Position numbers and translations under genes: made by a program
In this document: positions 7,784 to 14,992 of the stretch, piece by piece
How the letters are laid out: each line of letters starts with the position of its first letter
How positions within the stretch are numbered: the stretch's first letter is position 1
Assembly (NCBI GenBank): GCA_017432405.1
Contig: JAFRJF010000255.1
Location: 1 to 20,438 of the forward strand
Source: Clostridia bacterium
GTDB taxonomy: Bacteria; Bacillota_A; Clostridia; Christensenellales; Aristaeellaceae
DNA: 20,438 nt
Reading direction: 5' to 3'
Notes under the pieces: model-generated
Databases searched by the model: none
Told to the model about the DNA's origin: nothing
What the model saw: only the letters and a program-made list of their open reading frames with translations

Positions 7784-8710
7784 TCAATTCATCATTGCGG
7801 CGATTTCGGCGTCGCTCAGCGTGGGCTGGAGGGCCCGGTTGACGGCGGAGGCGATGATGCCCGAGGCGTCCTGTATGATGGCGTCGATCTCCCGGGGCGT
7901 GACGATCATCTCGCCGATCTCGGCGCCCAGCAGCGTCTGCTCCATGTCCTGAAGCGCGTCCTCGTGATCCGCCCCGCCGTCCTCCCGGTCAGCCAGCCAG
8001 GCGAAGGCGTCTCGGGCCAGCGTGGCGGCGTACACCACCGTGGGCATGCCCACCGAGACCACGGGCACGCCGACGCTTTCACGGGTCAGGGGCCGGCGGT
8101 GGTTGCCCACGCCCGCGCCGGGCTGTATGCCGGTGTCGGTCAGCTGTATGGTACAGCCGATGCGGTGGGAATCCCGGGCGGCGAGGCTGTCCACGCAGAG
8201 GATCGCCCTGGGGCCGACGGCCTTCACCAGCGCCTCCACCAGCTCCATGCTCTCGATGCCCGTGATGCCCAGCACGCCGGGGGCGACGGCGCATACGCTG
8301 TTCATGCCGGACTGGGCCCAGGGCGCGCCCAGCATGTGCCGGGTCACCAGCGTGCGGTCGACGACGCCGGGGCCGAGGGCGTCCGGGGTGATGCTGCGGT
8401 TGCCCAGGCCCACCACCAGCACCGGGGCGCCGGGGTCGCCGTCCGGCAGCATGCGGTCGATCTCCTCCGCCAGCAGCGAGGCCATCGCCAGCCTCGCGTC
8501 CGGGTCCCGCTCCAGAAGCAGCGGGCATTCCAGGGTCAGGTAGGCCCCCTTGGGCTTGTCCAGCAGTTGGGCGGCCTCGTTGTCGGTGACCAGCACCTCG
8601 GTGATCTGGATGCCGCCGGACTCCCAGTGGCTGACCTGCGTGCCGGGAATCGCGCCGCCATCGGCGTTTTCAAAGCATTCCATGGCCAGGTCCGTTCGGG
8701 TAATGGGCAT
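7784..8710 (-). CDS. gpr: Germination protease GPR
   Basis: Endopeptidase that degrades small acid-soluble spore proteins during germination. It is made as a forespore zymogen and self-processes. The 308 residues show the family landmarks: RTDLA at 5-9 near the processing region, VVGLGN at about 99-104, DALGPGVVDRTLVTRH from 110, APGVLGITGIES, VDSLAARDSHRIG, TDTGIQPGAGVGNHR and VSVGMPTVV. D110 and D174 correspond by context to the catalytic aspartates of the Bacillus enzyme. It is shorter than the ~370-residue Bacillus protein. The start ATG at 8710 follows GGGGGTTGTTTT. It is divergent from rpsT. A sigma-F-like -10 lies in the ~130-bp divergent region. Confidence 0.96.
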   Translation of the reverse strand: MPITRTDLAMECFENADGGAIPGTQVSHWESGGIQITEVLVTDNEAAQLLDKPKGAYLTLECPLLLERDPDARLAMASLLAEEIDRMLPDGDPGAPVLVVGLGNRSITPDALGPGVVDRTLVTRHMLGAPWAQSGMNSVCAVAPGVLGITGIESMELVEALVKAVGPRAILCVDSLAARDSHRIGCTIQLTDTGIQPGAGVGNHRRPLTRESVGVPVVSVGMPTVVYAATLARDAFAWLADREDGGADHEDALQDMEQTLLGAEIGEMIVTPREIDAIIQDASGIIASAVNRALQPTLSDAEIAAMMN

Positions 8711-8741
8711 AAAACAACCCCCGTTTCATTGAATTTTGCAT

Positions 8742-8751
8742 TAGTTTACCC
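8742..8751 (-). promoter_or_regulatory. Candidate forespore (sigma-F-type) -10 element of gpr
   Basis: GGGTAAACTA on the minus strand fits the sigma-F -10 consensus GGNNANAHTR at every position and lies ~32 bases before the gpr ATG. No good -35 (GYATA) is visible at the expected spacing, so this is tentative. In Bacillus gpr is read by both sigma-F and sigma-G. Confidence 0.35.
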
Positions 8752-8780
8752 AAGTTTATCATCAAAATGTATCGGACATC

Positions 8781-8809
8781 TTGAAATTTGGGTCGGTTCG
8801 TGGTACAAT
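8781..8809 (+). promoter_or_regulatory. Sigma-A promoter of rpsT
   Basis: TTGAAA (8781-8786), 17-bp spacer, TACAAT (8804-8809) with an extended TGg before the -10. A strong housekeeping promoter, as expected for a ribosomal protein gene. Confidence 0.9.
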
Positions 8810-8843
8810 CACATTTGTGAATTTGCGTAGGGAGGTGAATAAT

Positions 8844-9104
8844 TTGCCGAATATCAAGTCTGCCATCAAGCGCGTGAAGGTGACCGAAAAGAAGAACCTG
8901 CGCAACCGGATGATCAAGTCCGCCATGAAGACTCAGATCAAGAAGTTCGAAACCGCCGTTTCCGCGAACGAGGCCGATGCCAAGCTGCTCAGCGCGACTC
9001 AGGGGGCGGTTGACAAGGCTGCCGCAAAGGGCGTTATCCATAAGAACGCGGCGAACCGCAAAAAGGCTCGCATGGCGAAGCGCCTTGCCAAAGCTCAGGC
9101 GTAA
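8844..9104 (+). CDS. rpsT: 30S ribosomal protein S20
   Basis: Primary 16S rRNA-binding protein of the small subunit. The 86 residues are lysine/arginine/alanine-rich and begin [20 protein letters not shown], the conserved S20 N-terminus, ending in [16 protein letters not shown]; the family is 84-90 residues. The start is TTG at 8844: GGAGGTG (8831-8837) is 6 bases upstream, and any further upstream start would lie inside the promoter. E. coli rpsT also starts with UUG, where the weak start is tied to autogenous translational control, so the same may hold here (inference). Monocistronic: its own promoter at 8781 and terminator at 9169. Adjacent to gpr, a neighbourhood I recall from other spore-formers. 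Confidence 0.97.
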   Translation: MPNIKSAIKRVKVTEKKNLRNRMIKSAMKTQIKKFETAVSANEADAKLLSATQGAVDKAAAKGVIHKNAANRKKARMAKRLAKAQA

Positions 9105-9168
9105 GGTCACTTATAGTTAAAGGATTATTCGTCACAGCCATGGGCCGATGGCGAACGGCAAAGAAAAG

Positions 9169-9196
9169 GGAACGTTGTAATCAGCGTTCCTTTTTT
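9169..9196 (+). terminator. Intrinsic terminator of rpsT
   Basis: 9-bp stem GGAACGTTG / CAGCGTTCC (one G-U pair), TAAT loop, then six Ts, 65 bases after the rpsT stop. Confidence 0.92.
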
Positions 9197-9368
9197 CAAT
9201 GCACCGTTGGGGTACCGTGGCATCATTTACAATGTATCTGATATTAAGCCCTGTAAAATTAGCAAAAACCGCTTGCAGTTTACATATATTTCCTTCAAAA
9301 TGGTTTATGAGCCCGCAGGATGGGCATGATAGACAGCATTGACGCAAACCAACGGAGCGAACATATAG

Positions 9369-11261
9369 ATGTCTGAAACAGCAATCAAGCGCGGCGCGGC
9401 GCTGAAAAAGCCCGCAAAGGGCAAACGGACGCCTGCCGCCGGAACGAAGGCGAAGGCCACCGCCGAAACGAAGGCGAAGAACACCGCCGGAACGAAGGCG
9501 AAGGCCACCGCCGAAACGAAGGCGAAGAACACCGCCGGAACGAAGGCGAAGAACACCGCCGGAACGAAGTCGAAGAGCGCTGCCGGGACGAAGGCAAAAC
9601 CTGTCTCTGAAGCGAGGACAAGGGCGACCGGGACGCGCTCCGGGGCGTCCACCGGTAAGAACGGATCCCCGGCCAGGCGCAAGGCGTCCACCGGGGCGAC
9701 CCCGAACCGGGCGACAGGCAAGCCCCCCCGCCGCGGAACGCCTGTGGCAAAGGCCCGATCCAATCCGGCGGGGGAGGCCGCAAATCGCAGGAACGCCCAG
9801 GCGGCAAGGCGCAGGGGCGGGGACGACCTGTTCCTGGAGCGCGACGCAGCACCCGTAACGGTCCAATCGGACGGCACGCCGCCCGGACGTCATACGGCGC
9901 TGTTCGGCGCGCTGAACGCCTGCCTGGCCATCGCCATTGCGGTGCTGGCGGCGCTGGGGCTGAGGGTACACAGCCAGTACGGTCAATTCCTGGCGATGCG
10001 CGACGTGGTGGACAAGCAGACCTTCTACGAGGGCACCACCGTGGAGGGCGTGGACGTGTCGAGGATGACGCTCTCCAACGCCATGGATTACTGGCGGGAC
10101 CGGGTGGAGGCCCGGAACGCGGGCTGCACGGTGCGCCTGGACGACGGCACGTCCATCACCGCCGGCGAGCTTGGCTATACCAGCGATTACGCCTCGGTGC
10201 TGACCACGGCCTGGAGCCACGGGCGCAGCGGCACGCTGGAGGAGCGCTACGCCATGGCCTCCAGTCGCATGCAGAATCCGGCGGCCTACGCCATCCACCG
10301 CACCCGGTACAGCGAAGCGCTGGTGGACCAGTTCGTGCAGATGCAGGCGCTGAAGATCGACCGGGAGAGCGTCGACGCCTCCGTGGCCGATTTCAACGTC
10401 GATACCTATGAATACACCTTCAACCCCTCCAGCACGGGCCTGAAGCTGGATGCCGAGGCCCTGAGGCGGGACGTGATAGCGGCGCTGGAGGCGGGCGGGG
10501 GCGACGTGGCCCTGTCGGTCGCCGAGCAGCCGCCGGAGATCTCCACCGAGCAGATCGGCGGGATGTACGGCCTGATCGACTACGCCATCACCAACGCCAA
10601 CTCCTCCAGCAAGTCGCGGCTGAACAACATAACGCTGGCGATGTCCATGATCAACGGCACGAAGCTGGCGCCGGGGGAGACCTTCTCCTTCAACGGCACG
10701 GTGGGCCAGCGCACGTCGGGCAGGGGCTTCAAGATGGCCACCGCCTATTCCGGCGGCGAGGTGACCGAGCAGGTGGGCGGCGGCATCTGTCAGGTGTCCA
10801 CCACGCTGTTCAACGCCGCGGTGAAGGCCGACATGCGGATCGACGAGCGCCACAACCACTCGCTGACCGTGCACTATGTGGACAAGGGCAAGGACGCCAC
10901 CGTGGACTGGGGCAACCAGGACCTGAAGTTCACCAATACCTCCGCGGACGATATCTATATCTGCTGTTACCTGACCGACGACAAGCGGATCCGCTTCGGC
11001 ATATTCGGCCGGCTACTGCCGGGCGGGGAAAAGATCACGCTGGACGCCGTGACCGTGAAGGTGAACAAGTTCGAGACCGAATACCAGCCCGACCCGTCGC
11101 TGCCCCACGGGAAGCTGGTGGTTTCCCAGAACGGCAGGGACGGCTACAAGGCCGAGGCCTACAAGGTGCGCTGGGACGCCGCGGGCAACGAGCTGAGCCG
11201 GGAGCTGCTCTGCACCAGCATCTACAAGACGAAGAACGAGATCGTGCTCTACGGGGCCTGA
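9369..11261 (+). CDS. VanW-domain membrane protein with basic repeat tail
   Basis: 630-residue predicted type II membrane protein. Residues 1-174 are a very basic, low-complexity cytoplasmic tail containing seven 8-residue repeats (25-80) of type GTKAKNTA. One hydrophobic segment follows at about 177-199 (LFGALNACLAIAIAVLAAL). Outside, residues ~217-400 resemble the putative peptidoglycan-binding region that precedes VanW domains (EGTTVEGVDVSRMT), and ~410-545 is the VanW domain (LAPGETFSFNGTVGQRT, GGGICQVSTTLFNAA). The C-terminal ~85 residues may be G5-like. VanW was named from vancomycin-resistance clusters but its biochemistry is unsettled; an envelope role is likely, and nothing here indicates a resistance cluster. 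The upstream ribosome binding site is weak, and a poor promoter candidate is TTGCAG-N17-CAAAAT at 9273-9301. Confidence 0.88.
   Translation: MSETAIKRGAALKKPAKGKRTPAAGTKAKATAETKAKNTAGTKAKATAETKAKNTAGTKAKNTAGTKSKSAAGTKAKPVSEARTRATGTRSGASTGKNGSPARRKASTGATPNRATGKPPRRGTPVAKARSNPAGEAANRRNAQAARRRGGDDLFLERDAAPVTVQSDGTPPGRHTALFGALNACLAIAIAVLAALGLRVHSQYGQFLAMRDVVDKQTFYEGTTVEGVDVSRMTLSNAMDYWRDRVEARNAGCTVRLDDGTSITAGELGYTSDYASVLTTAWSHGRSGTLEERYAMASSRMQNPAAYAIHRTRYSEALVDQFVQMQALKIDRESVDASVADFNVDTYEYTFNPSSTGLKLDAEALRRDVIAALEAGGGDVALSVAEQPPEISTEQIGGMYGLIDYAITNANSSSKSRLNNITLAMSMINGTKLAPGETFSFNGTVGQRTSGRGFKMATAYSGGEVTEQVGGGICQVSTTLFNAAVKADMRIDERHNHSLTVHYVDKGKDATVDWGNQDLKFTNTSADDIYICCYLTDDKRIRFGIFGRLLPGGEKITLDAVTVKVNKFETEYQPDPSLPHGKLVVSQNGRDGYKAEAYKVRWDAAGNELSRELLCTSIYKTKNEIVLYGA
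9441..9608 (+). repeat. Seven 24-bp in-frame tandem repeats
   Basis: Exactly in-phase 24-bp units encoding GTKAKATA, ETKAKNTA, GTKAKATA, ETKAKNTA, GTKAKNTA, GTKSKSAA, GTKAKPVS. The first five are nearly identical at DNA level and alternate in two types, a pattern of recent unit duplication; the last two are diverged. Copy number is likely to vary between strains. Confidence 0.9.
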
Positions 11262-11262
11262 T

Positions 11263-11291
11263 TTGCATTTGTCCCGGGGACGTGCTATAAT
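11263..11291 (+). promoter_or_regulatory. Sigma-A promoter of the small membrane protein
   Basis: TTGCAT (11263-11268), 17-bp spacer, TATAAT (11286-11291) with an extended TGc. It starts two bases after the VanW-protein stop codon, so the next gene is independently transcribed. Confidence 0.8.
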
Positions 11292-11324
11292 GGAAGCGGA
11301 AGCGTGGAATGCGGAGGTGAGCGG

Positions 11325-11546
11325 GTGGCCAAGATCTATACGCGCCGGGAGGTCAAGCGGCGCAGGATCAACTTCAAGATATTCGCGGGAATCTATGATT
11401 TCGTCGGCGCGGTGGCCGGGATCGTCGTGATCATCGCCTGCGCGATCCTGCTGTCGGCGCTGATCAACTGGATCGTGCGGGACGGGCAGGAGTCCTTTGC
11501 CTCGCTCTGGAAGATCTTCCAGGACGCGGTCATCATACCGAAATAG
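11325..11546 (+). CDS. Small single-pass membrane protein, unknown function
   Basis: 73 residues. A strongly basic N-terminus (RREVKRRR, residues 7-14) is followed by one hydrophobic helix at about 26-50 (FVGAVAGIVVIIACAILLSA) and a short tail, so N-in/C-out topology is expected. The start is GTG at 11325, 6 bases after GGAGGT (11313-11318); the in-frame GTG at 11304 would translate across this ribosome binding site. I recognise no family. Its own extended -10 promoter and good ribosome binding site argue that it is real and well expressed. Confidence 0.75.
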   Translation: MAKIYTRREVKRRRINFKIFAGIYDFVGAVAGIVVIIACAILLSALINWIVRDGQESFASLWKIFQDAVIIPK

Positions 11547-11550
11547 GTGG

Positions 11551-11588
11551 GCGCCCCGCGGGGAAAGATATCTTTGCCTGCGGGGCGC
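11551..11588. other. 38-bp near-perfect palindrome after the small membrane gene
   Basis: GCGCCCCGC...GCGGGGCGC around AAAGATATCTTT; the two 19-base halves differ at two positions. It lies 4 bases after a stop codon, where a terminator would be expected, but neither side has a T-run. It could be an mRNA 3'-end stabiliser or a protein-binding palindrome. Confidence 0.6.
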
Positions 11589-11643
11589 GCTGCGCTCAAT
11601 TGTGCAAATACTGATTTACCGGACTGAACAGGTGCTGAATAAT

Positions 11644-12243
11644 ATGCGGAAAGGGGCTGAGACCGTGCGCATCTCCTGGACGGAGCTCTATGAGCAGATC
11701 GCGGCCTGCCAGAAGTGCAGGCTCTGCCAGACGCGCAACAACGTGGTGCCCGGCGAGGGCAACCCCCACGCGAAGCTGATGTTCATCGGCGAGGGCCCCG
11801 GCCAGGACGAGGACCGGCAGGGCCGGCCCTTCGTGGGGCGCTCGGGCGAGCTGCTGACGCGGATGATCCACGCCATCGGGCTGGAGCGCTCCGAGGTGTA
11901 CATCTGCAACATCGTGAAGTGCCGTCCGCCACAGAACCGCAACCCCGAGCCCGACGAGGCCTCTGCCTGCCTGGGCTACCTGAGGGCCCAGGTGGCGCTG
12001 GTGCGGCCCAGGGTGGTGGTGCTGCTGGGCAAGGTGGCCTGCCAGTACACGATCAGGGACCAGGTGTTCATCACCCGGGACCACGGGCGCTGGTACGAGC
12101 AAAAGGGCGTCTGGTTCATGCCTACCTTCCACCCCTCCTATCTGTTGCGTGACCCGGCTAAAAAGCGGGAGGCATGGGAAGACTTTCAGAAGGTGCGCGA
12201 CAAGCTGAATGCGCTGGAGGGCGCGACCGGGGAGGACGATTGA
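11644..12243 (+). CDS. Uracil-DNA glycosylase, family 4 (4Fe-4S type)
   Basis: Removes uracil from DNA to start base-excision repair of deaminated cytosine. The 199 residues contain the family-4 signatures: GEGPGQDEDRQGRPFVG at 49-65 (active-site loop) and HPS in PTFHPSYLL near residue 160. All four cluster cysteines are present: C22 and C25 (CQKC), C93 (KCRPPQNRNP) and C109. Two starts are plausible: ATG 11644 (AGGTG 9 bases upstream) or GTG 11665 (AAAGGGG 8 bases upstream), the latter giving the commoner short N-terminus MRISWTELYEQI. It ends two bases before the ATG of a second glycosylase-like gene, so the two are almost certainly co-transcribed and perhaps translationally coupled. Confidence 0.92.
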   Translation: MRKGAETVRISWTELYEQIAACQKCRLCQTRNNVVPGEGNPHAKLMFIGEGPGQDEDRQGRPFVGRSGELLTRMIHAIGLERSEVYICNIVKCRPPQNRNPEPDEASACLGYLRAQVALVRPRVVVLLGKVACQYTIRDQVFITRDHGRWYEQKGVWFMPTFHPSYLLRDPAKKREAWEDFQKVRDKLNALEGATGEDD

Positions 12244-12245
12244 GC

Positions 12246-12833
12246 ATGGAACGGTTTCAAAGGGAGGCCACGGCGTTCTTCAGGAGCCTCTACGAGGAGG
12301 AGCGGAAGGTGCTGGTGTTCGGCGAGGGCCGCGTGGGCGCGCCGGTGATGATGATCGGCGAAGCGCCCGGCGAGCAGGAAACGCTGCAGGGCCGGCCCTT
12401 CGTGGGCAAGGCTGGGAAGAACCTGGATGCCTTCCTGGAGCAGGCGGGCATGGATCGCGCCGCGCTGTACGTGACCAACGTGGTCAAGTTCCGGCCCACG
12501 CGCCGCTCGGAGGCGGGGCGCACCGTCAACCGCCCGCCCACCCAGGAGGAGATCAAGCTGTTCCTGCCCTGGCTGCTGCGGGAGATCGACCTGGTGGACC
12601 CGGGATATATCATCACCCTGGGCAACGTGCCCCTGAAGGCGCTGACCGGGCGGGGAAGCGTCATCGGCGAGATGCACGGCCGGTTCATCGACTGGCAGGG
12701 ACGGCGATTGTTTCCAATGTATCACCCCGCGTCGGTGATCTATAATCCCGCGCTGAAGGCGGTTTACAGCAGTGATATCGCCGCTTTTGCGTGTCGATAC
12801 CGGGAAGATACTGAAAAAGAACAGGGAATGTGA
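12246..12833 (+). CDS. Uracil-DNA glycosylase superfamily protein lacking Fe-S cysteines
   Basis: 195 residues of the same superfamily as the preceding gene: IGEAPGEQETLQGRPFVGKAG at 37-57 and HPA in PMYHPASV near 164. The cluster ligands are gone: there is no N-terminal CxxC, the third ligand is replaced by F82 (NVVKFRP for KCRPP), and the only cysteine is near the C-terminus, so it should not bind a 4Fe-4S cluster. The active-site loop is intact, so catalysis is plausible, perhaps on another lesion. The ATG at 12246 follows GGAGG (12231-12235) at 10 bases; an in-frame TTG at 12240 is only 4 bases from it. I recall similar cluster-less forms from Clostridia, but substrate cannot be read from sequence. 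Confidence 0.85.
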   Translation: MERFQREATAFFRSLYEEERKVLVFGEGRVGAPVMMIGEAPGEQETLQGRPFVGKAGKNLDAFLEQAGMDRAALYVTNVVKFRPTRRSEAGRTVNRPPTQEEIKLFLPWLLREIDLVDPGYIITLGNVPLKALTGRGSVIGEMHGRFIDWQGRRLFPMYHPASVIYNPALKAVYSSDIAAFACRYREDTEKEQGM

Positions 12834-12842
12834 AAAAGGGGC

Positions 12843-12870
12843 TTGTGCTATTTCCTTTTTTGTGTATAAT
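12843..12870 (+). promoter_or_regulatory. Sigma-A promoter of the zinc-ribbon operon
   Basis: TTGTGC (12843-12848), 16-bp spacer, perfect TATAAT (12865-12870), starting 10 bases after the second glycosylase gene. Confidence 0.7.
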
Positions 12871-12937
12871 ATCTCATGTGATAGAGGATACAACACAAAA
12901 AAATAACCTGTGTTGCAATGATTCGGGAGGAATGAAG

Positions 12938-13333
12938 ATGGGTCTGGTAAAATGCCCGCGCTGTGAGTTGAATTACATGAACGACACGGATACGATGTGC
13001 TCCGTGTGCCGCAGGGAGGTGCGGGGAGAGAGCGAGCAGTTCGAGATGATCGAGCTGTGCTCTGAGTGCGGGGAGAACCCCGTGGTGCCCGGCCAGGAGC
13101 TGTGCGCCTACTGTCTGAAGGAGCAGGCCCGCCGCAACGAGATCGACACCGACGAGGATGTGCAGCATGAGCCGGCCAGCATCGAGATCGATTCCGTCTC
13201 CACGATGGACGAGATCGAGCTGGACATCGGCGGCGACCTCGACGGCGAGGACTTCGGCGAGGATGCCGATTTCGGAAGCGAGGACGACGAGGACGAGGAT
13301 GATCCGCTGAACGACGCAAACGGGGAAGAATAG
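12938..13333 (+). CDS. Double zinc-ribbon protein with acidic tail, unknown function
   Basis: 131 residues. Two treble-cysteine ribbons are visible: CPRC at 6-9 with CSVC at 21-24, and CSEC at 41-44 with CAYC at 56-59, each spaced to hold one zinc. After about residue 66 the chain is almost entirely Asp/Glu/Gly/Ser (DGEDFGEDADFGSEDDEDED), so it is probably disordered. The start ATG at 12938 is 7 bases after GGGAGG (12925-12930); the ATG at 12932 is only 1 base from it, and earlier starts would lie at or before the promoter. No family of known function is recognised; ribbon plus acidic tail could suggest a protein- or polymerase-binding role (inference only). The metallophosphoesterase start follows two bases after the stop. 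Confidence 0.82.
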   Translation: MGLVKCPRCELNYMNDTDTMCSVCRREVRGESEQFEMIELCSECGENPVVPGQELCAYCLKEQARRNEIDTDEDVQHEPASIEIDSVSTMDEIELDIGGDLDGEDFGEDADFGSEDDEDEDDPLNDANGEE

Positions 13334-13335
13334 CC

Positions 13336-14019
13336 TTGACGGTCTATGCGATTGCCGACCTGCATCTGCCCGCCCGTCAAAAGCCGATGGACGTCTTTGG
13401 CGAGCACTGGAGGGATCACTTCCAGAGAATCAGTGAGGACTGGCGGGCACGGGTCGCACCCGACGACCTGGTGCTGCTGCCAGGGGACCTCTCCTGGGCC
13501 ATGCGGCTCGAGGAGGCGGTGGAGGATCTGAACAGCATCGCCGCGCTGCCGGGGACAAAGCTGCTCCTGCGGGGCAACCACGACTATTGGTGGAGCTCCA
13601 TCGGCAGGGTGCGCCGCGTCCTGGGGGAGGGCATGCTCGCCCTGCAGAACGACAGCGTGCTCATCGGTGGGAGGCTGTACGCCGGTTCCCGGGGATGGAC
13701 GCTGCCCGGCCCGGAATGCACCGACGACGATCGGCGCATCTATGTCCGCGAACGGCTCCGCCTGGAGATGTCGCTGCAAAGCGCCCGGCGCAGGGACGGG
13801 CAGGCGCCGATCACGGTGATGATGCACTATCCGCCCCTCACCGATGACGAACCGGGCTTTTCAGACATCCTGGAGCAATACGGCGTGTCGGATTGCGTCT
13901 ACGGGCATTTGCACGGCGCCGCAATCTACGGCGCGGTGCGCGGCCTTCGGGGCAGCGTGCGCTATCACCAGGTGTCCTGCGACGGGCTGGGGTTCAAGCT
14001 GTATCTGCTCTACCCGTGA
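13336..14019 (+). CDS. Calcineurin-like metallophosphoesterase
   Basis: 227-residue dimetal phosphoesterase with all five sequence blocks: D8-x-H10 (IADLHLP), GD at 50-51 (LLPGDLSWAM), GNHD at 80-83 (RGNHDYWWSS), the distal His in MMHYPP, and GHLHG near the C-terminus. No signal peptide, so cytoplasmic. Substrate unknown: the fold serves nucleotidases, phosphodiesterases and protein phosphatases. The start is TTG at 13336, giving MTVYAIADLHLP, the length expected before the first motif; a GGGGAAGAA ribosome binding site lies inside the end of the zinc-ribbon gene. Only two bases separate the two genes, so they share an operon. Confidence 0.9.
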   Translation: MTVYAIADLHLPARQKPMDVFGEHWRDHFQRISEDWRARVAPDDLVLLPGDLSWAMRLEEAVEDLNSIAALPGTKLLLRGNHDYWWSSIGRVRRVLGEGMLALQNDSVLIGGRLYAGSRGWTLPGPECTDDDRRIYVRERLRLEMSLQSARRRDGQAPITVMMHYPPLTDDEPGFSDILEQYGVSDCVYGHLHGAAIYGAVRGLRGSVRYHQVSCDGLGFKLYLLYP

Positions 14020-14056
14020 TGTGTTTCAGCGCATATGGACGCAGAAAGGTTGACCG

Positions 14057-14992
14057 ATGAAGAGACTTCTGTTTGTACTCAATCCCCAGGCGGGCCAGCG
14101 CAGAGCCAACCGCTTTATGCCGGACATGATCCGGCTTTTTATCGAGGCGGGATATATGGTGGAGCCCTATGTCACCGGCGCGGCGGGCGAGGCGACCGGG
14201 GTGATCGCGCGCTGCCCCCGCAAGTACGACCTGGTGGTCTGCGCGGGCGGCGACGGCACGCTGAACGAGACCGTATCCGGCATGATGGCCGCCGGGCTAG
14301 ACTGCCCTGTGGGCTACGTGCCCTGCGGCACCACCAACGACTACGCCTCCAGCATCGGGCTTTCCCCGGATGTGATGCAGGCGACCCGTGACATCCTGTC
14401 GGGACGGGCCCAAACCGTGGACGTGGGCATATTCAACGGGCGCAGCTTCGTCTATACTGCCACCTGTGGCGCCTTCGCGAAGGCGTCCTACACCACGCCC
14501 CAGGCGGCCAAGAACGTGCTGGGGCACGCGGCCTATGTGCTCGAGGGCATGCGCGACCTGACGGCCATCAAGCCGGTGCACATGCGGGTGCGGGCCGACG
14601 AGCTGGCGTTGGAGGACGACTTCATATTCTGCTCCGTCACCAATTCCACCACCGTGGGCGGTATATTGCAGCTGGACGCCCAGCTGGTGGCGCTGAACGA
14701 CGGCCGGTTCGAGGTCACGATGGTGCGCAATCCGGTGAACCCGGCCCAGCTGAGCAGCATCATCGTCGGCCTGACCACCCAGAGCGTGCCCAACGACATG
14801 ATCCACTTCTTCTCCGCCAGGCGCATCAGCATCGAATGCGATACGCCGGTGGAATGGACGCTGGACGGCGAGCGGGAGCCCGAGACAAAGAGCGTTACCC
14901 TGGAAAACCGGCACAGCGCCTTCAGGATCATGGTGCCCCGGCATGTGAATTCCGCGCCTTTCCAGTGGCAGAAGGAAGAGGCAGAGGTGTGA
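14057..14992 (+). CDS. Diacylglycerol kinase-family lipid kinase (DagK/YegS-like)
   Basis: ATP-dependent lipid kinase of the diacylglycerol-kinase catalytic superfamily, which typically returns diacylglycerol from envelope synthesis to phosphatidate. 311 residues: NPQAG at 9-13, the nucleotide-binding GGDGTLNE at 64-71, and PCGTTNDYASS as the second conserved block. The C-terminal beta-sandwich domain extends to the end (VEWTLDGEREP near the C-terminus is the usual D-GE motif). No membrane segment, so a peripheral enzyme. Start ATG at 14057 with AAAGG upstream. It lies 37 bases after the phosphoesterase and its last four bases overlap the queH start. The exact lipid substrate is not determined by the sequence. 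Confidence 0.92.
   Translation: MKRLLFVLNPQAGQRRANRFMPDMIRLFIEAGYMVEPYVTGAAGEATGVIARCPRKYDLVVCAGGDGTLNETVSGMMAAGLDCPVGYVPCGTTNDYASSIGLSPDVMQATRDILSGRAQTVDVGIFNGRSFVYTATCGAFAKASYTTPQAAKNVLGHAAYVLEGMRDLTAIKPVHMRVRADELALEDDFIFCSVTNSTTVGGILQLDAQLVALNDGRFEVTMVRNPVNPAQLSSIIVGLTTQSVPNDMIHFFSARRISIECDTPVEWTLDGEREPETKSVTLENRHSAFRIMVPRHVNSAPFQWQKEEAEV

Noticed and set aside
5837..8830. 997-codon open frame on the plus strand
   Set aside because: Runs antisense over DUF1846 and gpr; Val/Gly/His/Gln-rich low-complexity protein caused by GC-rich codon bias of the real minus-strand genes.
8781..8843. N-terminal extension of S20
   Set aside because: Would begin in the -35 box and has no homology to S20; TTG 8844 gives the conserved N-terminus.
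9132..10874. 580-codon minus-strand frame opposite the VanW gene
   Set aside because: Repeats such as LRLRSGGVLRL are the complement of the 24-bp repeats; no domain.
9369..11261. Vancomycin-resistance interpretation of the VanW protein
   Set aside because: VanW domains are common in Clostridia without resistance; no vanA/H/X/R/S genes are present.
12830..12937. Upstream ATG for the zinc-ribbon gene
   Set aside because: Would place the promoter TTGTGC-N16-TATAAT inside the coding region; the ATG at 12938 has a proper ribosome binding site.
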